DNA from: Phorcus lineatus | Lineage: Eukaryota; Mollusca; Gastropoda; Trochida; Trochidae | Assembly: GCA_921293015.1 (NCBI GenBank) | Contig: OV121086.1 | Span: 25,034,254-25,098,253 of the forward strand | Reading direction: 5' to 3' | Length of the DNA: 64,000 nt | Shown here: positions 20,402 through 32,002 of the stretch, one piece after another | Layout of the letters: each line of letters begins with the position of its first letter | Numbering within the stretch: the first letter of the stretch is position 1 | Program-made: the position numbers and the translations under genes | Notes under the pieces: model-generated | The model's input: the letters and a program-made list of their open reading frames with translations, nothing else | Told to the model about the DNA's origin: nothing | Databases searched by the model: none

Positions 20402-21130
20402 ATAATAATAATAATAACATTAATGATAATACTTTATTACCAGGAAAGGAGTTCATTCTGTATCATTACAGAGCTGGTGAAACTACAGGAAAGGCCAAAC
20501 AGCTTACATGTGATACATAAACACATTTTATTAATTTAAAAATCATTTAACAGATGAACGCTGAAGGGAATGAATGTATTTTTACCTCTATTGGTTTTAA
20601 AACTGGGCACAAAAAAATTTCTGAAGAAATCTTAACAAATTCACTGTATGATACATCATCTGGATCAGACATAATCTTATGGGATAATTGTAAAACTCCT
20701 CTTTTTCACATCGATACCATGAATTTGTAAAAGAAACTCCGGCAATTTCCCCAGTGAATTGAACAGCCTTTTCCAAGCAAGAACTGTTAACAACAAAAGG
20801 AACCATACCAAAATTGGAAAGAAAAGGTTAAAGTGCTTTCAACAAAACAATTACAAAAGAAGGATAGTACGAGTCCATTTACATTAAAAGATCGTAGTAT
20901 GCGCATGAAATGTAATCTTTGTTGACATTTTTTGAAAACTGCATCAGTATTATCATGCCAGTTTAATTTACCATCTAATATTGTGCCAAGGCACTTTTAT
21001 TCATTTACAATCTCAAAATTATTTATGGAGACAGGGTTTTGAATGTTCCTGAAATTTCTGATGAGTTATTTAGGTTTTTTTGACAATTAACATAAGGAAA
21101 TTGTTAAAGATTGACTGAAATGCCCCATGG
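20402..21130 (-). mobile_element. LINE 3' fragment (RT thumb to tail)
   Basis: On the minus strand, from about 21000 downward, the translation includes YKCLGTILDGKLNWHDNTD, KKCQQRLHFMRILRSFNV and ESTLTFSFQFWYG. This is the conserved region after the RT palm of CR1/Rex-type LINEs. Stops and shifts follow. The 3' end is a TTATTATTATTATTAT tail (plus-strand ATAATAATAATAATAA at 20402-20417). Confidence 0.65.
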
Positions 21131-21199
21131 CAACTTTAATGATTCATTCAAATATATTCAAAATTTGACAGTTATTTGAACTAAAACTTTTGGCCAGTA

Positions 21200-21560
21200 A
21201 ACAACCAAAAGCCCAACTCACACTATGTACGATAGACTACGATCGCTGTACGAAAGTGTCGTGTAGTCATCGTGTTGTTATTGTGTGGTTATTGTGCTGT
21301 TATTGTGTGGTTACCGTACAGTGATTGAGCTGATCGTGCTATTTGTCCAACACGATTCGTTCAGATCACAAACATGTTACTGATTTCAGAAAATCATGTT
21401 GTGGGTGTGTCGAACGTGTTGTGATTGTGTGGTGTATGTGTTGTGATTGTGTTGATTGTGCTTCAGCCTTAGGATACAATAACAGCACAACCACCACACG
21501 ATAGATTAATTGTCCCTCTTGCAATCGTACTATTATCGTACTCATGTTAAATTAACCCTT
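21200..21560. repeat. GT-rich degenerate repeat with inverted partner
   Basis: TTGTGTGGTTATTGTG-type phrases recur through 21270-21460. The block ATACAATAACAGCACAACCACCACACGATAG (about 21474-21504) is the approximate reverse complement of the beginning. It may be a small foldback or MITE; boundaries unclear. Confidence 0.4.
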
Positions 21561-22160
21561 ATCATGCTTAACTTTAGGACCAGGATGACAGCAGAACACA
21601 GAGTCACATGATTACTGTATGATCAGGATACAATCGTTATACAATATTGGATTGATCTCGCTCTTCTCGGGCTTCCTAGCAGGTTCCCCTAACGGCAAAA
21701 TATTGCAACATAGACTTCAATGCAATATTTCAGCCAATTGAAACGCTGCATGCATTGATAACTTATCTGTTGTCACGCAAGCCTATGCAAAGATGCTTTG
21801 CTGTGTAAAGAAGACTCAAAATGCAAAGTACATATTTGATAAAATATATTTGTTTATATTCAAGTTTATAAGATATTTGAAATTATATTTTGTGCAGAAT
21901 GCAAAGTTTAAAGATGCATAAATGGGCAATATTTGTGAAAACTAAGAATGAATTTTCGACATGAAATGAATGACAGCCTCAGGGAAGAAAAAAGGTTACG
22001 AAGTACTGTTGCTCTATTTTGATTCGAGGTATGACAAAATCTACAAAAATAAAATTTTGTGGTAGCCCATTAAAATTATGGTAGACCTTTAAACTGTATA
22101 CTGCAAAAATCGCACATCAGAAAAATGAGTTTAACATTTTCATGCTATTCTGAAGATTAG
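21561..22160. other. Intergenic, no feature seen
   Basis: AT-rich, nothing recognised. Confidence 0.35.
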
Positions 22161-22167
22161 GTGAATA

Positions 22168-22350
22168 GGACTTATTATACCCCCGCCTTACAGCATAAGC
22201 GGGGGTACAAAGCTTTCATTGTGTCCGTCCATCACAAATTCTTTGTCAGGAGCATATCTCCTAGACATTTTTTAAATGACAAAATAGATGTAAATTTACA
22301 CTTCACGATTCCCACGTACCGTCCGTGTGAGACAAAATCTCCCCTATGAA
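22168..22350. repeat. Dispersed repeat, CCCCCGC family (end fragment)
   Basis: ATACCCCCGCCTTACAGC...GCGGGGGTAC forms a small hairpin followed by TGTCCGTCCATCAC and AGGAGCATATCTCCTA. The same cap, inverted, ends the 28.98-30.07 kb array. Confidence 0.65.
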
Positions 22351-22608
22351 TTATGATCCAACTCAAAAACAGATAGTCCTAAGTGACTGAATTCAACGCA
22401 AAAGTTTCTAGGATAAGCACACCAACTCTGCATATTTTTATTGTAAATTTTGGTCTCATAATAAATAAGTTGTTTAACAAACTATCATTGTTTTCATAAG
22501 GGTATCTTGTTACAAGGGTGTAGTCACACCTGAGATAACAGCCAGGTGAGCGTAAAGCACGTGCAATTGTCACGTGACTTTCCACCCGCTTGAGTGATTC
22601 ATTCAGCA

Positions 22609-22773
22609 ATGAAATTTACTTCTGATGTGAAAGATTTGATATATAAGGTCTACGACTTTTTCAAGTCCGAAACCAAACGTGACAGACCATTCTATGCAAT
22701 AGATAAATTTGTTAAACGTACATCTTGTGCTGTTGGTGTTCCTGAGCAGCAGTTAAAGACTTTTTTAAAATAA
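22609..22773 (+). pseudogene. Transposase-type helix-turn-helix N-terminus (remnant)
   Basis: A complete 54-codon frame from ATG to TAA: MKFTSDVKDLIYKVYDFF, then DKFVKRTSCAVGVPEQQL. The pattern (LIYKVYDFF, spacer, V.RT..A.GV....L) resembles the N-terminal HTH found in a broad family of animal DDE transposase-derived proteins. It ends after the HTH. No catalytic part follows; the adjacent sequence is BEL/Pao in the opposite orientation. It could also be a first exon of a domesticated gene, but no donor is obvious. Confidence 0.45.
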
Positions 22774-22799
22774 AGGCAAGCTCCATCGCCATCCCCAAA

Positions 22800-24525
22800 C
22801 GGTAGCACACAAGAGGGGGGCGTATCAAAAGCCATTCAAATTGAAAAACTTGATTCTTTTCAAAAACAACTTGTCACATCTCTTGAAGTATAATCTTGGC
22901 TCTGATAATGAAAGGTGCAAGAAGGCCAAGTGGATCAAAGAATCTGGCAACTGTTTTCAAAAAGTTCCTTTTTGTCAGATCCAAAGAACTATTCTGGAAG
23001 GAGTGAGAAAACTGAAACTGATCAGCCTCTGCATTCCAGATCAAACCAAGAGCCTTTGTCATAGGAAGATCAGACGATTGAATCTGTACTTCCTTCAGTC
23101 TGTCTTTTACAGGAATTTCATTGAGAACTTGGAAAGAGTTGGATATCCATTTTCTTGGGTGCATTCCTGCTGCTGTCCATAGACTTTTTAGTTGATCATA
23201 GAGCTGAATGGCTACGCCGTCACTGACAGCGCTATCCATACTATCATCCATGTAAGTTGATTTTGCGACAACTTCAGCAGCCAATGGATAAACTTATGCA
23301 TTCTTTCTAGCATGTTCCTGTGATACAAATTGTGCCAAGAAAGGAGAACAATTGAGACCAAATACTACACGAGAGAACTCATACACAGTAGGTTCACATT
23401 TTGAATCGAGTGATCTCCAAAGAAATCTCAAGCAAGTTCTATCCTTTTGCAAAACCTCAATTTGCAGATACATTTCTGCTTTGTGACAAATGACACCCAC
23501 TCAAGACCTACGAAATCTAATCAGTATTTCAAAAAGATTGTTCTGTAATTTTGGACCAGGGTGGATGAAATCATTCAAAGACACACCTTTGCATTTGGCC
23601 GATGCATCAAATACAATCCGGATTTTTGTTGTTTCCCTGTCCATTTTGATGACAGGAAAGTGTGGAAGATACCACTTTGTATTTTGTCTGTCATCTTTGT
23701 CAACTTTCTGGATGTATCCTTTCTGGAGGTACTGCTCTAAAAACAGCATCATAAGCTTTGGAAAGTGACTCATCTTGATTCTTTGGAGAGTTTCTTCTCT
23801 ACATTCTCAAGACATTTCAAAGCCACTAAGTAATTGTCCAGAAGACCACAAGGGTCTTGTTTCCTTGGAATGCCTACCGTGTACCTTGCATTTGAGTAGC
23901 TAATTGATTCCCTAACAGCTTCCATTGCCAATTGATCTTGAGCAGACATAGATGGTTCATTTGATGGAAAGCTTTCAATTTCCCAGAACTTCTGGAGAAT
24001 GTGATCCACTTCACTGAAAGGAGGACTTTTTGCTTCACTTGCCTTGTGTCATCCTTACAAGACCTATGAGATGTACCAGAAGAACTGAATGTGTTCCTAA
24101 GCAACAATTCGGCCTTTTCAACTGCCTCTTCGGCAACTGCTTCAAGCAAATCTATTTCTTGACTGGTTCTCTTAGCAAGCTCTAAGTTATCAGTCTCTTG
24201 ATAGAGAATTTGCAAAGATATCATCACATCAACTGCGTCTATTTGAAGGGAGCTGACTTCATCATTCAAACACCTAATTTGCCTACGATCAGGCAACTCC
24301 TCTTCCAGCAGTGAAGATAACCTATTTCTGCATTTTGTAAAAGCCGTTTTGCAAGTGGTTTTCCTACGCTTTCACTGAACAATATCCTGATTATCTGTGA
24401 AAACAGATACTTTGAGTTCCGTTTGGGACATACTTCTGTCAATGTATGTGTTGAAGGTTTAACATTTCTCTTGTAAGCTAACCTGCAAATGTGAGTACAG
24501 CGTGGTGTGCATGACAATATGATAA
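22800..24525 (-). pseudogene. BEL/Pao retrotransposon pol fragment
   Basis: Read downward on the minus strand through several frames. A Gag/linker region (RTSQEIDLLEAVAEEAVEKA, 24296-24100) comes first. The N-terminal RT region follows (TVGIPRKQDPCGLL; KWYLPHFPVIKMD; KIRIVFDASAKCKGVSLNDF), then the RT core ([20 protein letters not shown]) and the catalytic block YMDDSMDSAVS at about 23245. Last comes the post-RT region DPLGLLAPFIIRAKIILQEM, where homology stops at 22874. YMDD plus the LGLIW and FFDPLGLLAPF blocks are diagnostic of Pao-type pol. RNase H, integrase and the 3' LTR are absent. At least three frameshifts. Confidence 0.8.
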
Positions 24526-24543
24526 CCACGCTCTGCTACCAAA
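24526..24543 (-). other. Putative primer binding site
   Basis: Directly internal to the LTR the minus strand reads TTTGGTAGCAGAGCGTGG. TGG is the expected complement of a tRNA CCA end. The tRNA was not assigned. Confidence 0.4.
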
Positions 24544-25274
24544 TGTTCTGGACGATAATGGTTGTGGACGAAAGTGGAAGCGTGATACTAAAGAGAAAGA
24601 AAGGAGATTTAAGTGAGTGAGTGAGTTTGGGTTTAAGAATGTGTTGTCAACAATCCTTCACCACTTTATTACTCTCCAGAGAATGTAGACAGATTAGGGA
24701 GAATAGACTAGAAAGAAGGAAAGAAAAGATAGAAAGAAAAGCATAGTAAGAGAGGAACGAATGTATGATAGAAACTGTTATGTGTCAAGGAACTAAGCGT
24801 GATTACATTTATTTTTGTATGAGTGTCGTAATTGAATAACCAAACAACTAAACGTGATAACACTTATTAACTGTCGAAAACTGATGGAATATGAGAAAAG
24901 AAACCTAATGTGCAAACCCCCGAGATAATATGTACATATTTGTCAACTATCTACAACAAAAGAAGACGTGCTATCAGATTACAATGGACTATCTAAGATT
25001 CTATAACAAACTACTTTGAAAGTTTGTATCCTTTGCAATTGTTAATAACAATTGCCGCCAAAGATCTATCTAATCAAAATGTTGGGGAAAAACTATCTAA
25101 ATCTAACGCGAATCTGACACGTCCTTACAACAGACACGCTAAAGTCAGAATACCCCAATAGGCCTGAAATCTATCACTGCCGAGACGCACGTGGCCAAAG
25201 TTCTCGTGCAGCGGTCGCTACTTGAAGACAACTTCAAAGTTGCGTTTGGGCGATCTGTTACTGATACAGAAACA
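24544..25274 (-). repeat. Candidate 5' LTR of the BEL/Pao element
   Basis: A 731-bp non-coding block bounded by TGTT and AACA, adjoining the primer binding site. Only this copy is present, so the LTR call rests on termini and position. Confidence 0.5.
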
Positions 25275-25275
25275 A

Positions 25276-28053
25276 TGTTCATAATTGGAATTGAGGTTTT
25301 ATAATGCTAATACATTGTGTTTGAGACTTCCTTCAAACCAACCGGGTCTGTTGGTTTTTATAGACTTTGAAAAAGCTTTCGATTCGGTAGAATGGAGTTT
25401 TATTCAAAACCTTCTGGGGTATTTTAATTTTGGGTCATCAATTATAAATTATAAAATGGATTAGCACATTCTATATAGATATAAAAACAAGCGTTCCTGT
25501 TCATGGCTTCGGCTCTAGCTTTTTCGAATTATCAAGGGGATGCAGGCTAGGTGATCCAATTTCTCCTTATATTTTTATCTTATGTGCAAAAATACTTAGC
25601 ATCATGCTTAGAAATAACCCAAAGATAAAGGGCATAAAGATTGGTGAGGTTGAATATCTTACATCGCAATTTGCTGATGATACTACTCTCATATTGGACA
25701 GAACTGAAAAAAGTCTACAAAATGCCCTGCAAACCCTGAAATTGTATTCAGAATTCTCAGGCCTTAAGATTAACCCTTCTAAAACACAAGTGATGTGGAA
25801 TGGGTCTAAAAGATATGAAAACTATCTCTCTGTAATACAGTCAGACCCCGATAATCCGGCCACCGATAATCCGAATCTCGCAGTATCCGAACGGTAGCAA
25901 ACTGTAACCAAACTAATCTCTATATAAACTCATTAAATGTTGATTCATTAATCCGTTGATTCAGTCTCCGTATCCGAACGCTAATTAGCTGTAACGGATT
26001 AGTCAATTACAGCTATTTCTGCTTCATTAATCTGACTGTTCATCAAAGTGTTCGGTAATCAACATCAATGACAGTGGATTCACACGGGAGTTGAGCGTGT
26101 CAGCAGTTTGTGATTGTAATAAATTGATCTGTAATCGGCAAATTCTTCAAACCTGAGTGAGTATCAAGAAATGCTTTTGTGCAATGATTGTTTATTCATA
26201 TATGTATCCCAGTTGTTATGTGTATATGAAATAAAACTCATTACATATTCGTAATATTCGTCTGTCTGTAGATTTGGTTCGTTTCAGTAGTCCGAACATT
26301 TCACTATCCGAACGTTTTTGATGAAAAACGGAAGTGTTCGGATTATCGAGATCTGACTGTAATTGGAATCTAGACTGGTCACTAACTTCTTTCAAAATCT
26401 TAGGAATAACATTCACACATAATTTGGCAGAAATGGTTGAAAGAAACTACAAAGATAAACTAAAGAAAATAAAAATTGAAATAAACATGTTGCTTGCCGT
26501 GATTTAACACCACTAGGCAGGAACACCGTGTTGAAGAGCCTATTGCTTCCAAAACTTAATCACCTTTTTTCATCATTACCTAATCGAAAGCGACGAAATT
26601 ATAAACGAACTAAATAGACTATGTTATAAATTCATATGGAAAAATAAACCAGATAAGATAAAAAGAAGTGTTTTGACTAACACATTCGAAAAAGGAGGTA
26701 TCAGAGCGCCTAACATTAAGAACATTATCATGTCACAGAAACTTTTATGAATAAGATGGCTGCATAACTCAAAAAGTAATTGTCAAAGAGACATGTTCAA
26801 TAAAAAATATCTCAACCAACCAACCACATATGATACAAAAAAGTGAATCTTATATCAGTGAAAAGGTAATGACAGTGAGGACAAATGCGTTTTGGAGAGA
26901 TGTGTTAAAAGTCTGCGGGAAAGTTTTGACAGTTAAAGGAAACAAAACAAAAACTGCTAATGATATACTAACCCAACCGCTGTGGCATATGCTAACATTA
27001 CTGTAAACAAAAAATCCATACATGTTGAAAGACTGGAAAGTGGAGGTGTATAATATGTAAATGATCTTATCGACTTACCTTGATTTAAATACTTTCATAA
27101 AAATGTTCAACGTAAAGACAAATTTTCTGCAATAAGCAGGTATCATCGCAGCAGTAAAACAATACATAAAATCACCAAAAAAATTTATAAACTGTAAGCA
27201 GCCATATCCTATATTACCATATTTCCTTGAAAATTTAACAGGGAATAAAACTGGGTGTAGGGAATTTTACGATTTATTGCAACTAAAAAATAAAGTGGGA
27301 AAAAGACTTAGACTGTACTCTCACAGAAGATAAATAGAAATTAATACACCAATCCCCTCACAAATGCCATTCAGCTAGTAACCATTTATGGTTCCGATAC
27401 CTTTTGACGCACAGAATCCTATCTACGAATACTTTATTGACAAAAATGGGCTATAAAGACAATGAAAAATGCGACTTCTGTGGTGAAAGCGCGGAAACAT
27501 TGCTCCATTTGTTTTATGAATAAAAATATTTATGGTCAGAAATGACAAATTGGATCGAATCAAAAACACGGTGTAAATCTAACTTATCAAAACAAACTGT
27601 GATCTTCGGATGCCCTCGACATAGAAATAATGTTCTAAATCTGATTCTGATAATCATAAAATATAGTATCTTTAAAGCAAAACAACAAAATAAATTACCA
27701 AGCATCCCATACATTAAAAATGACATTCACAATATATATATAACAGACAAATATTCTGCATATACGCAATGCAGTTACCGGTATTCAAAATGTATGAAAT
27801 TCTGGTCATCATGTCACAATTTGTTCATTTTAAGTGATTTTTCATCAAGACATTATTTTGAAAAAAGTATCATGTACATCCACAGATTATAATTTCTATC
27901 CATGAATGGTTTTGTTTTTTTTGTAATTCAAATACACTCTGTCCATTTGTTGTCCATTACTATGTTGAAATGTCTTGCTTCTCTATTGATATGCATGTTT
28001 GAATATGTATATACATGAACAAAAATGAATAAAGTTATAATAAAAAAAAAAGG
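25276..28053 (+). mobile_element. L1/Tx1-like LINE, 5'-truncated and decayed
   Basis: RT begins LRFYNANTLCLRLPSN, then VFIDFEKAFDSVEW, FELSRGCRLGDPISPYIF and SQFADDTTLILD. After the MITE it continues with SFKILGITFTHNLAEM, FIWKNKPDKIKRSVL and the Cys/His motif CDFCGESAETLLHLFYE. The tail ends with an A-run (28040-28050). Several frameshifts and stops. The 5' edge abuts the Pao LTR exactly at 25275. Confidence 0.8.
25838..26359. mobile_element. pogo/Tigger-like MITE in the L1-like LINE
   Basis: Flanked by TA (25836-25837 and 26360-26361). Termini CAGTCAGACCCCGATAATCCG and, inverted, CAGTCAGATCTCGATAATCCG. TATCCGAACG sub-repeats occur near both ends. 522 bp, no ORF. CAGT ends, the TA target and ATAATCCGAA motifs fit pogo-type elements. 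Confidence 0.8.
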
Positions 28054-28460
28054 ATATTTAAAGTTGGTCCATAACAGATTTCGCAAATGAGAAGTGTGGA
28101 ATTATTTTTGCAAGAGTTATTGCCCTTGTTCCGTTTCTTGCACTTAGTTAAAAAGTATCTTAAAAGGGGACAGTTTTTCTCAAGAACTATTTAAGATAGG
28201 GTTATCAAATTTGATGTGTGGCTTCAGTGTATCAATACCTTCAGGGAGTTTGAAAATGAGAAGCATGCAATTACTTTTAATGAAGTTTTGCTCTTGTTAC
28301 ATTTCTTGGACTAAGTTGGAGGGACAGCATTTCTTAGAAACTATTTCCGATAGGATTATCAACATTTGAGTGTTGTTTCACGGTTTCCATACCATGATGG
28401 AGTTTTAAAATGAGGAGCTATATTAAATATTATTTTTCCTGTGTTGTTCGTGTTCTGTTT
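28054..28460. repeat. Degenerate tandem repeat, ~180-bp unit
   Basis: Phrases like AAATGAGAAG(C/T)(A/G)TG, CTTGTTCCGTTTCTTG and CTCAAGAACTATTTAAGATAGG recur two to three times. Confidence 0.55.
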
Positions 28461-28984
28461 AGTTAATCTGATTTAGGATATTTAGGAAAATGTTGTGAGT
28501 TAAAGAGAAAAGCCATTTAGCATGTTGATGACCACGTCTCCTTGTTTATGATATTTTTGCAAAAGGATGCTTTATCTATAATACAAGAATTGAAATACAA
28601 TGACTTGGTGACTCTCATGTATTGCCCTTACTGCTTAGTCCAAAGTCAACACATTTTCATGGAAACAGATTTTCCCCCAGAAATCTTAAAACATACAAAG
28701 ACGTCAGTAGGTGGGGAATGTTTATGCAAAGTTTCAGAAAGGTATGATGGATGATTTGTTAGTTCTGTTTTGGAAAGGAAATGATTGCTCACAGATGGAC
28801 TGGGCAATGACTATATCCCACCTTATTACATACCAGTGGGCTAACAACTGAACCATTTGCCACATTTGCCAAAGCTCTTTTACTCATCACAATGAACATA
28901 AATATTTAATTCCTACCGGTATGGGTGAACACTTTTTCTTTAACATAAATTTTGGTAATGGTAAATGAAACAAGTAAAGAAGTG
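28461..28984. other. No recognised feature
   Basis: A 70-codon ORF at 28542-28754 has a CPYC-like stretch but no family match and no splice context. Confidence 0.35.
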
Positions 28985-30068
28985 AGCACAGCTCACATAC
29001 CCCCGCTTCAAATTATAGTCTGGGTTTCTTTGTTGGTCTAACCCTCAAAAAGCTCACTTAGGGATCATGGTTGATAAATGTATGAAGTTTGGTGAAGCTA
29101 GCATTTATAGTTTAGGAGATATGCTCTGGACAAAGGACTTGGTCTTAGATGCACTGTTTTAGTCATGTTTCTATGGAAACAGCAAAAAAATAAAAATCAT
29201 TTGTTGGTCTAACCCTCAAAAGGCACATCAAGGGATCATGGTTGATAAGTATATGAAGTTTGGTGAAGCTAGCTTGTATAGATTAGGAGATAGGCTCCGG
29301 ACAAAGGACTTGGTCATAGAGTCGCTGTTTTAGTCATGTTTCCATAGAAACCGCAAAAAATAAAAATCTTCTGGTGGTCTAACCCTCAAAAGGCACATCT
29401 AGGGATCATGGTTGATAAGTGTATGAAGTTTGGTGAAGCTAGCATGTATAGTTTAGGAGATATGCTCCGGACAAAGGACTTGGTCATAGAGTCGCTGTTT
29501 TAGTCATGTTTCCATGGAAACAGCAAAAAAATAAAAATCATTTGTTGGTCTAACCCTCAAAAGGCACATCAAGAGATCATGGTTGATAAGTGTATGAAGT
29601 CTGGTGAAGCTAGCATGTATAGTTTAGGAGATATGCTCCGGACAAAGGACTTGGTCATAGAGTCGCTGTTTTAGTCATGTTTCCATGGAAACCGCAAAAA
29701 ATAAAAATATTTTGGTGGTCTAACCCTCAAAAGGCACATCTAGGGATCATGGTTGAGAAGTGTATGAATTTTTGTGAAGCTAGCATTTATAGTTTAGGAG
29801 ATATGCTCCGGACAAAGGACTTGGTCATAGAGTCGCTGTTTTAGTCATGTTTCCATGGAAACCGCAAAAAATAAAAATCTTTTGTTGGTCTAACCCTCAA
29901 AAGGCACATCTAGGGATCATGGTTGATAAGTGTATGAAGTTTGGTGAAGCTAGCATGTATAGTTTAGGAGATATGCTCCGGACAAAGATTTGTGACGGAC
30001 GGACAGACGGACGGACGGACAGAACGAACGCTATATACCCCTGCTTACGCTGTAAGGCGGGGGTATAA
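28985..30068. repeat. CCCCCGC-capped tandem array, six ~170-bp units
   Basis: A left cap ATACCCCCGCTTC is followed by units marked by GGGATCATGGTTGATAA at about 29061, 29232, 29402, 29573, 29743 and 29913 (170-171 bp apart). Each contains GGTGAAGCTAGCATGTATAG and ATGCTCCGGACAAAG. The right end has the GGACGGACAGACGGACGGAC tract and the cap AAGGCGGGGGTATA. The caps are inverted, so the array is the core of a mobile-element-like unit. Confidence 0.8.
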
Positions 30069-30895
30069 AAAAACAATGCGCACCTAAGGCTTTGGTGCAG
30101 AAAGCTAAACTCCGATAAGTTTATGAGTGACTTCTATCAAAACCCAACCTGTCCTTACAGAGATGACAGTCTTCATTTCTAAATCACCTATCATCTTATG
30201 ACTCACTCTCTTCCCACAAGGTAGCTCAAGTCAGATCTTTTCCTAACCTCTGTTTTAATTCCATCACTTTCTGAGGGTACAGCTCATTCCCCAAGCAGCC
30301 AAAAATTGCAATACAAATATCTGCCAAATTTATTGCTACTTTTTGGCAAAGTGCACAATCGAAAAGAAAAAAACCCCATACAATTGGTTATTTTGAAACA
30401 GCGGTGATGATTACAGCCATACAGGCTTCTCTATTTCTGACCTGGAAAGTTAATTAAGACAGAGGTTAGCATTGGAAGGTAAGGTTTGAATCACCTTTGT
30501 GGGGATAGAATATTAAAATAAAGGTTAGTGTAGGAAGATAAATGACTTCAGATACCTCTGTGGGGAGAGAATTGTTATTATTTACATTCTCAACTTTCTT
30601 TTTTTTAATATGGATCTGATAAACAGTTTGTAATCAATTTTTATACCTAATCATTTAATTCAAATACAAAACTATTTGATACAGCTAAAGAATTTATTTA
30701 TAAGGTACAACAAATACCACATATTGATATTCAAGGAGGAAAGGTGAAATACCAACATTAACATTGTTAAAGTCTATAATTTCAATGGATCCATCGTCAA
30801 CACTTTTTGTAACAATAGTCATTAACAGAAGCCCATTTTGCTTGGCTGCCAATCACTTTTCGGTCTTCAATGGAATATGTTTGAATCATATTTAT
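30069..30895. other. No feature except a candidate poly(A) signal
   Basis: AT-rich. The reverse complement of TTTATT at about 30693-30698 gives AATAAA, a possible TXNL4B poly(A) signal ~410 nt after its stop. Confidence 0.35.
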
Positions 30896-30899
30896 ATAA

Positions 30900-31135
30900 T
30901 CATCCTTGTACAGCAGGTCTAAAGATATCTTTCAGGTCATATATCCTTGTACAGCAGGTCTAAAGATATCTTTCAGGTCATATATCATTGTACAGCAAGT
31001 CATATAAGACATCTCTCGGGTCATATATCCTTGTACAGCAAGTCGTATAACATATCTTTCAGGTCATATATCCTTGTACAGCAAGTCGTATAACATATCT
31101 TTCAGGTCATATATCCTTGTACAGCAAGTCGTATT
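30900..31135 (-). repeat. TXNL4B: 41-43-bp minisatellite spanning the TXNL4B stop codon
   Basis: Six units, marked by CCTTGTACAGCA at 30904, 30945, 30986 (variant), 31029, 31072 and 31115. The last is the coding copy. Units alternate variants (AGCAGGTCTAAAG versus AGCAAGTCGTAT), showing stepwise duplication. Each unit re-creates an ATATGA end on the minus strand. Confidence 0.9.
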
Positions 31136-31272
31136 GAGGCACATCACTCGGGTCAAGGGGACTTGTTACCATCAGCTTGCCTTTCATTGCCCCTCTGAAG
31201 ACAGTCTCCACCACATCGATGAGGTGTTGCTTCTTCTTGAATGTGCCAATAAATTTCGTGTTGTCAGGCCTC
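31107..31272 (-). CDS. TXNL4B: TXNL4B last coding exon (thioredoxin-like 4B, DIM1 family)
   Basis: Minus-strand exon preceded by the acceptor TTTTGCAG. It reads [19 protein letters not shown], then [16 protein letters not shown] and [21 protein letters not shown]. This matches the C-terminal third of TXNL4B, including the RGAM(K/R)GKL core and the characteristic YDLLY.DI terminus. Its first base completes the Gly codon begun in the exon at 43028-43179 (GG+G). TXNL4B is a thioredoxin-fold nuclear protein related to DIM1/U5-15kD, linked to pre-mRNA splicing and cell-cycle progression. That function is family knowledge, not seen here. The stop codon lies in a minisatellite. Confidence 0.92.
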
Positions 31273-31319
31273 CTGCAAAACAACATTGTCTTGTTGCAGT
31301 TATTTTGTATTATTTGTAT

Positions 31320-31990
31320 TGAAAGTAATAGATCAAGGTCGCGAGTTGCGAAATCGAAAAATCGATATAAACATGTTAACTTGAAAAGCATTGATGCTAT
31401 GAAACTCTTATTTGGTGAACATATCATATTTATAGAGAGATACCAAAATTTGAAAAGGTTTTTGCTACAATTGGTCAACAGTCAAGGTCACAGCAAGTTT
31501 AGACCTTTGCATGATTTTGCAAAAATGCCTTATCTTTACTATCAACATTTTTAATGATTATATGATTCTTGTACTCAATGAAAGGTGATCATTGATTGTG
31601 TGATCTTAAATTTCAAAGATGATGATCACTCAGCACTGTTTATGGTGATGTACACCCTTTAAACTAAATTCAAAACAAGAAAAAGTTAATGAGTACTCAT
31701 TTTAACCACTTATTGACATTACCCCCTGGAAATTCCTATTAAAAATCAAAGGTCAAGGTTGCAAGTTATGAAATCCATTATAACATCCTTGAAAACATAC
31801 TCACTTGACAAGTTTTGGTGACATGAGGCTCTTATTTGGTATATATCAACTATAAAGAAGTACCAAAATTGGGAAAAGTTTTTGCAACAATCGGTCAAAG
31901 GTCAAGGTCACAAAGAGATCATAACGTTTGAGAAATGCTTTATTTAACTATTAGCACTTTTAATCATTACATGATTGTTATGCCAATTGA
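31320..31990. repeat. Two copies of a ~400-bp repeat (AGGTCAAGGT type)
   Basis: Both copies (31330-31560 and 31750-31990) share AGGTC..GAGTT.(C/T)GAAATC, GGCTCTTATTTGGT, TACCAAAATT..GAAA.GTTTTTGC and GGTCAAGGTCACA. They lie in the TXNL4B intron. A shorter relative occurs at 20320-20390. Confidence 0.6.
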
Positions 31991-32002
31991 ATAGTGATAA
32001 TA

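Noticed and set aside
31279-31478. Upstream part of the minus-strand ORF containing the TXNL4B last exon
   Set aside because: It lies in the intron, upstream of the TTTTGCAG acceptor; only residues from RPDNTKF on match the family.
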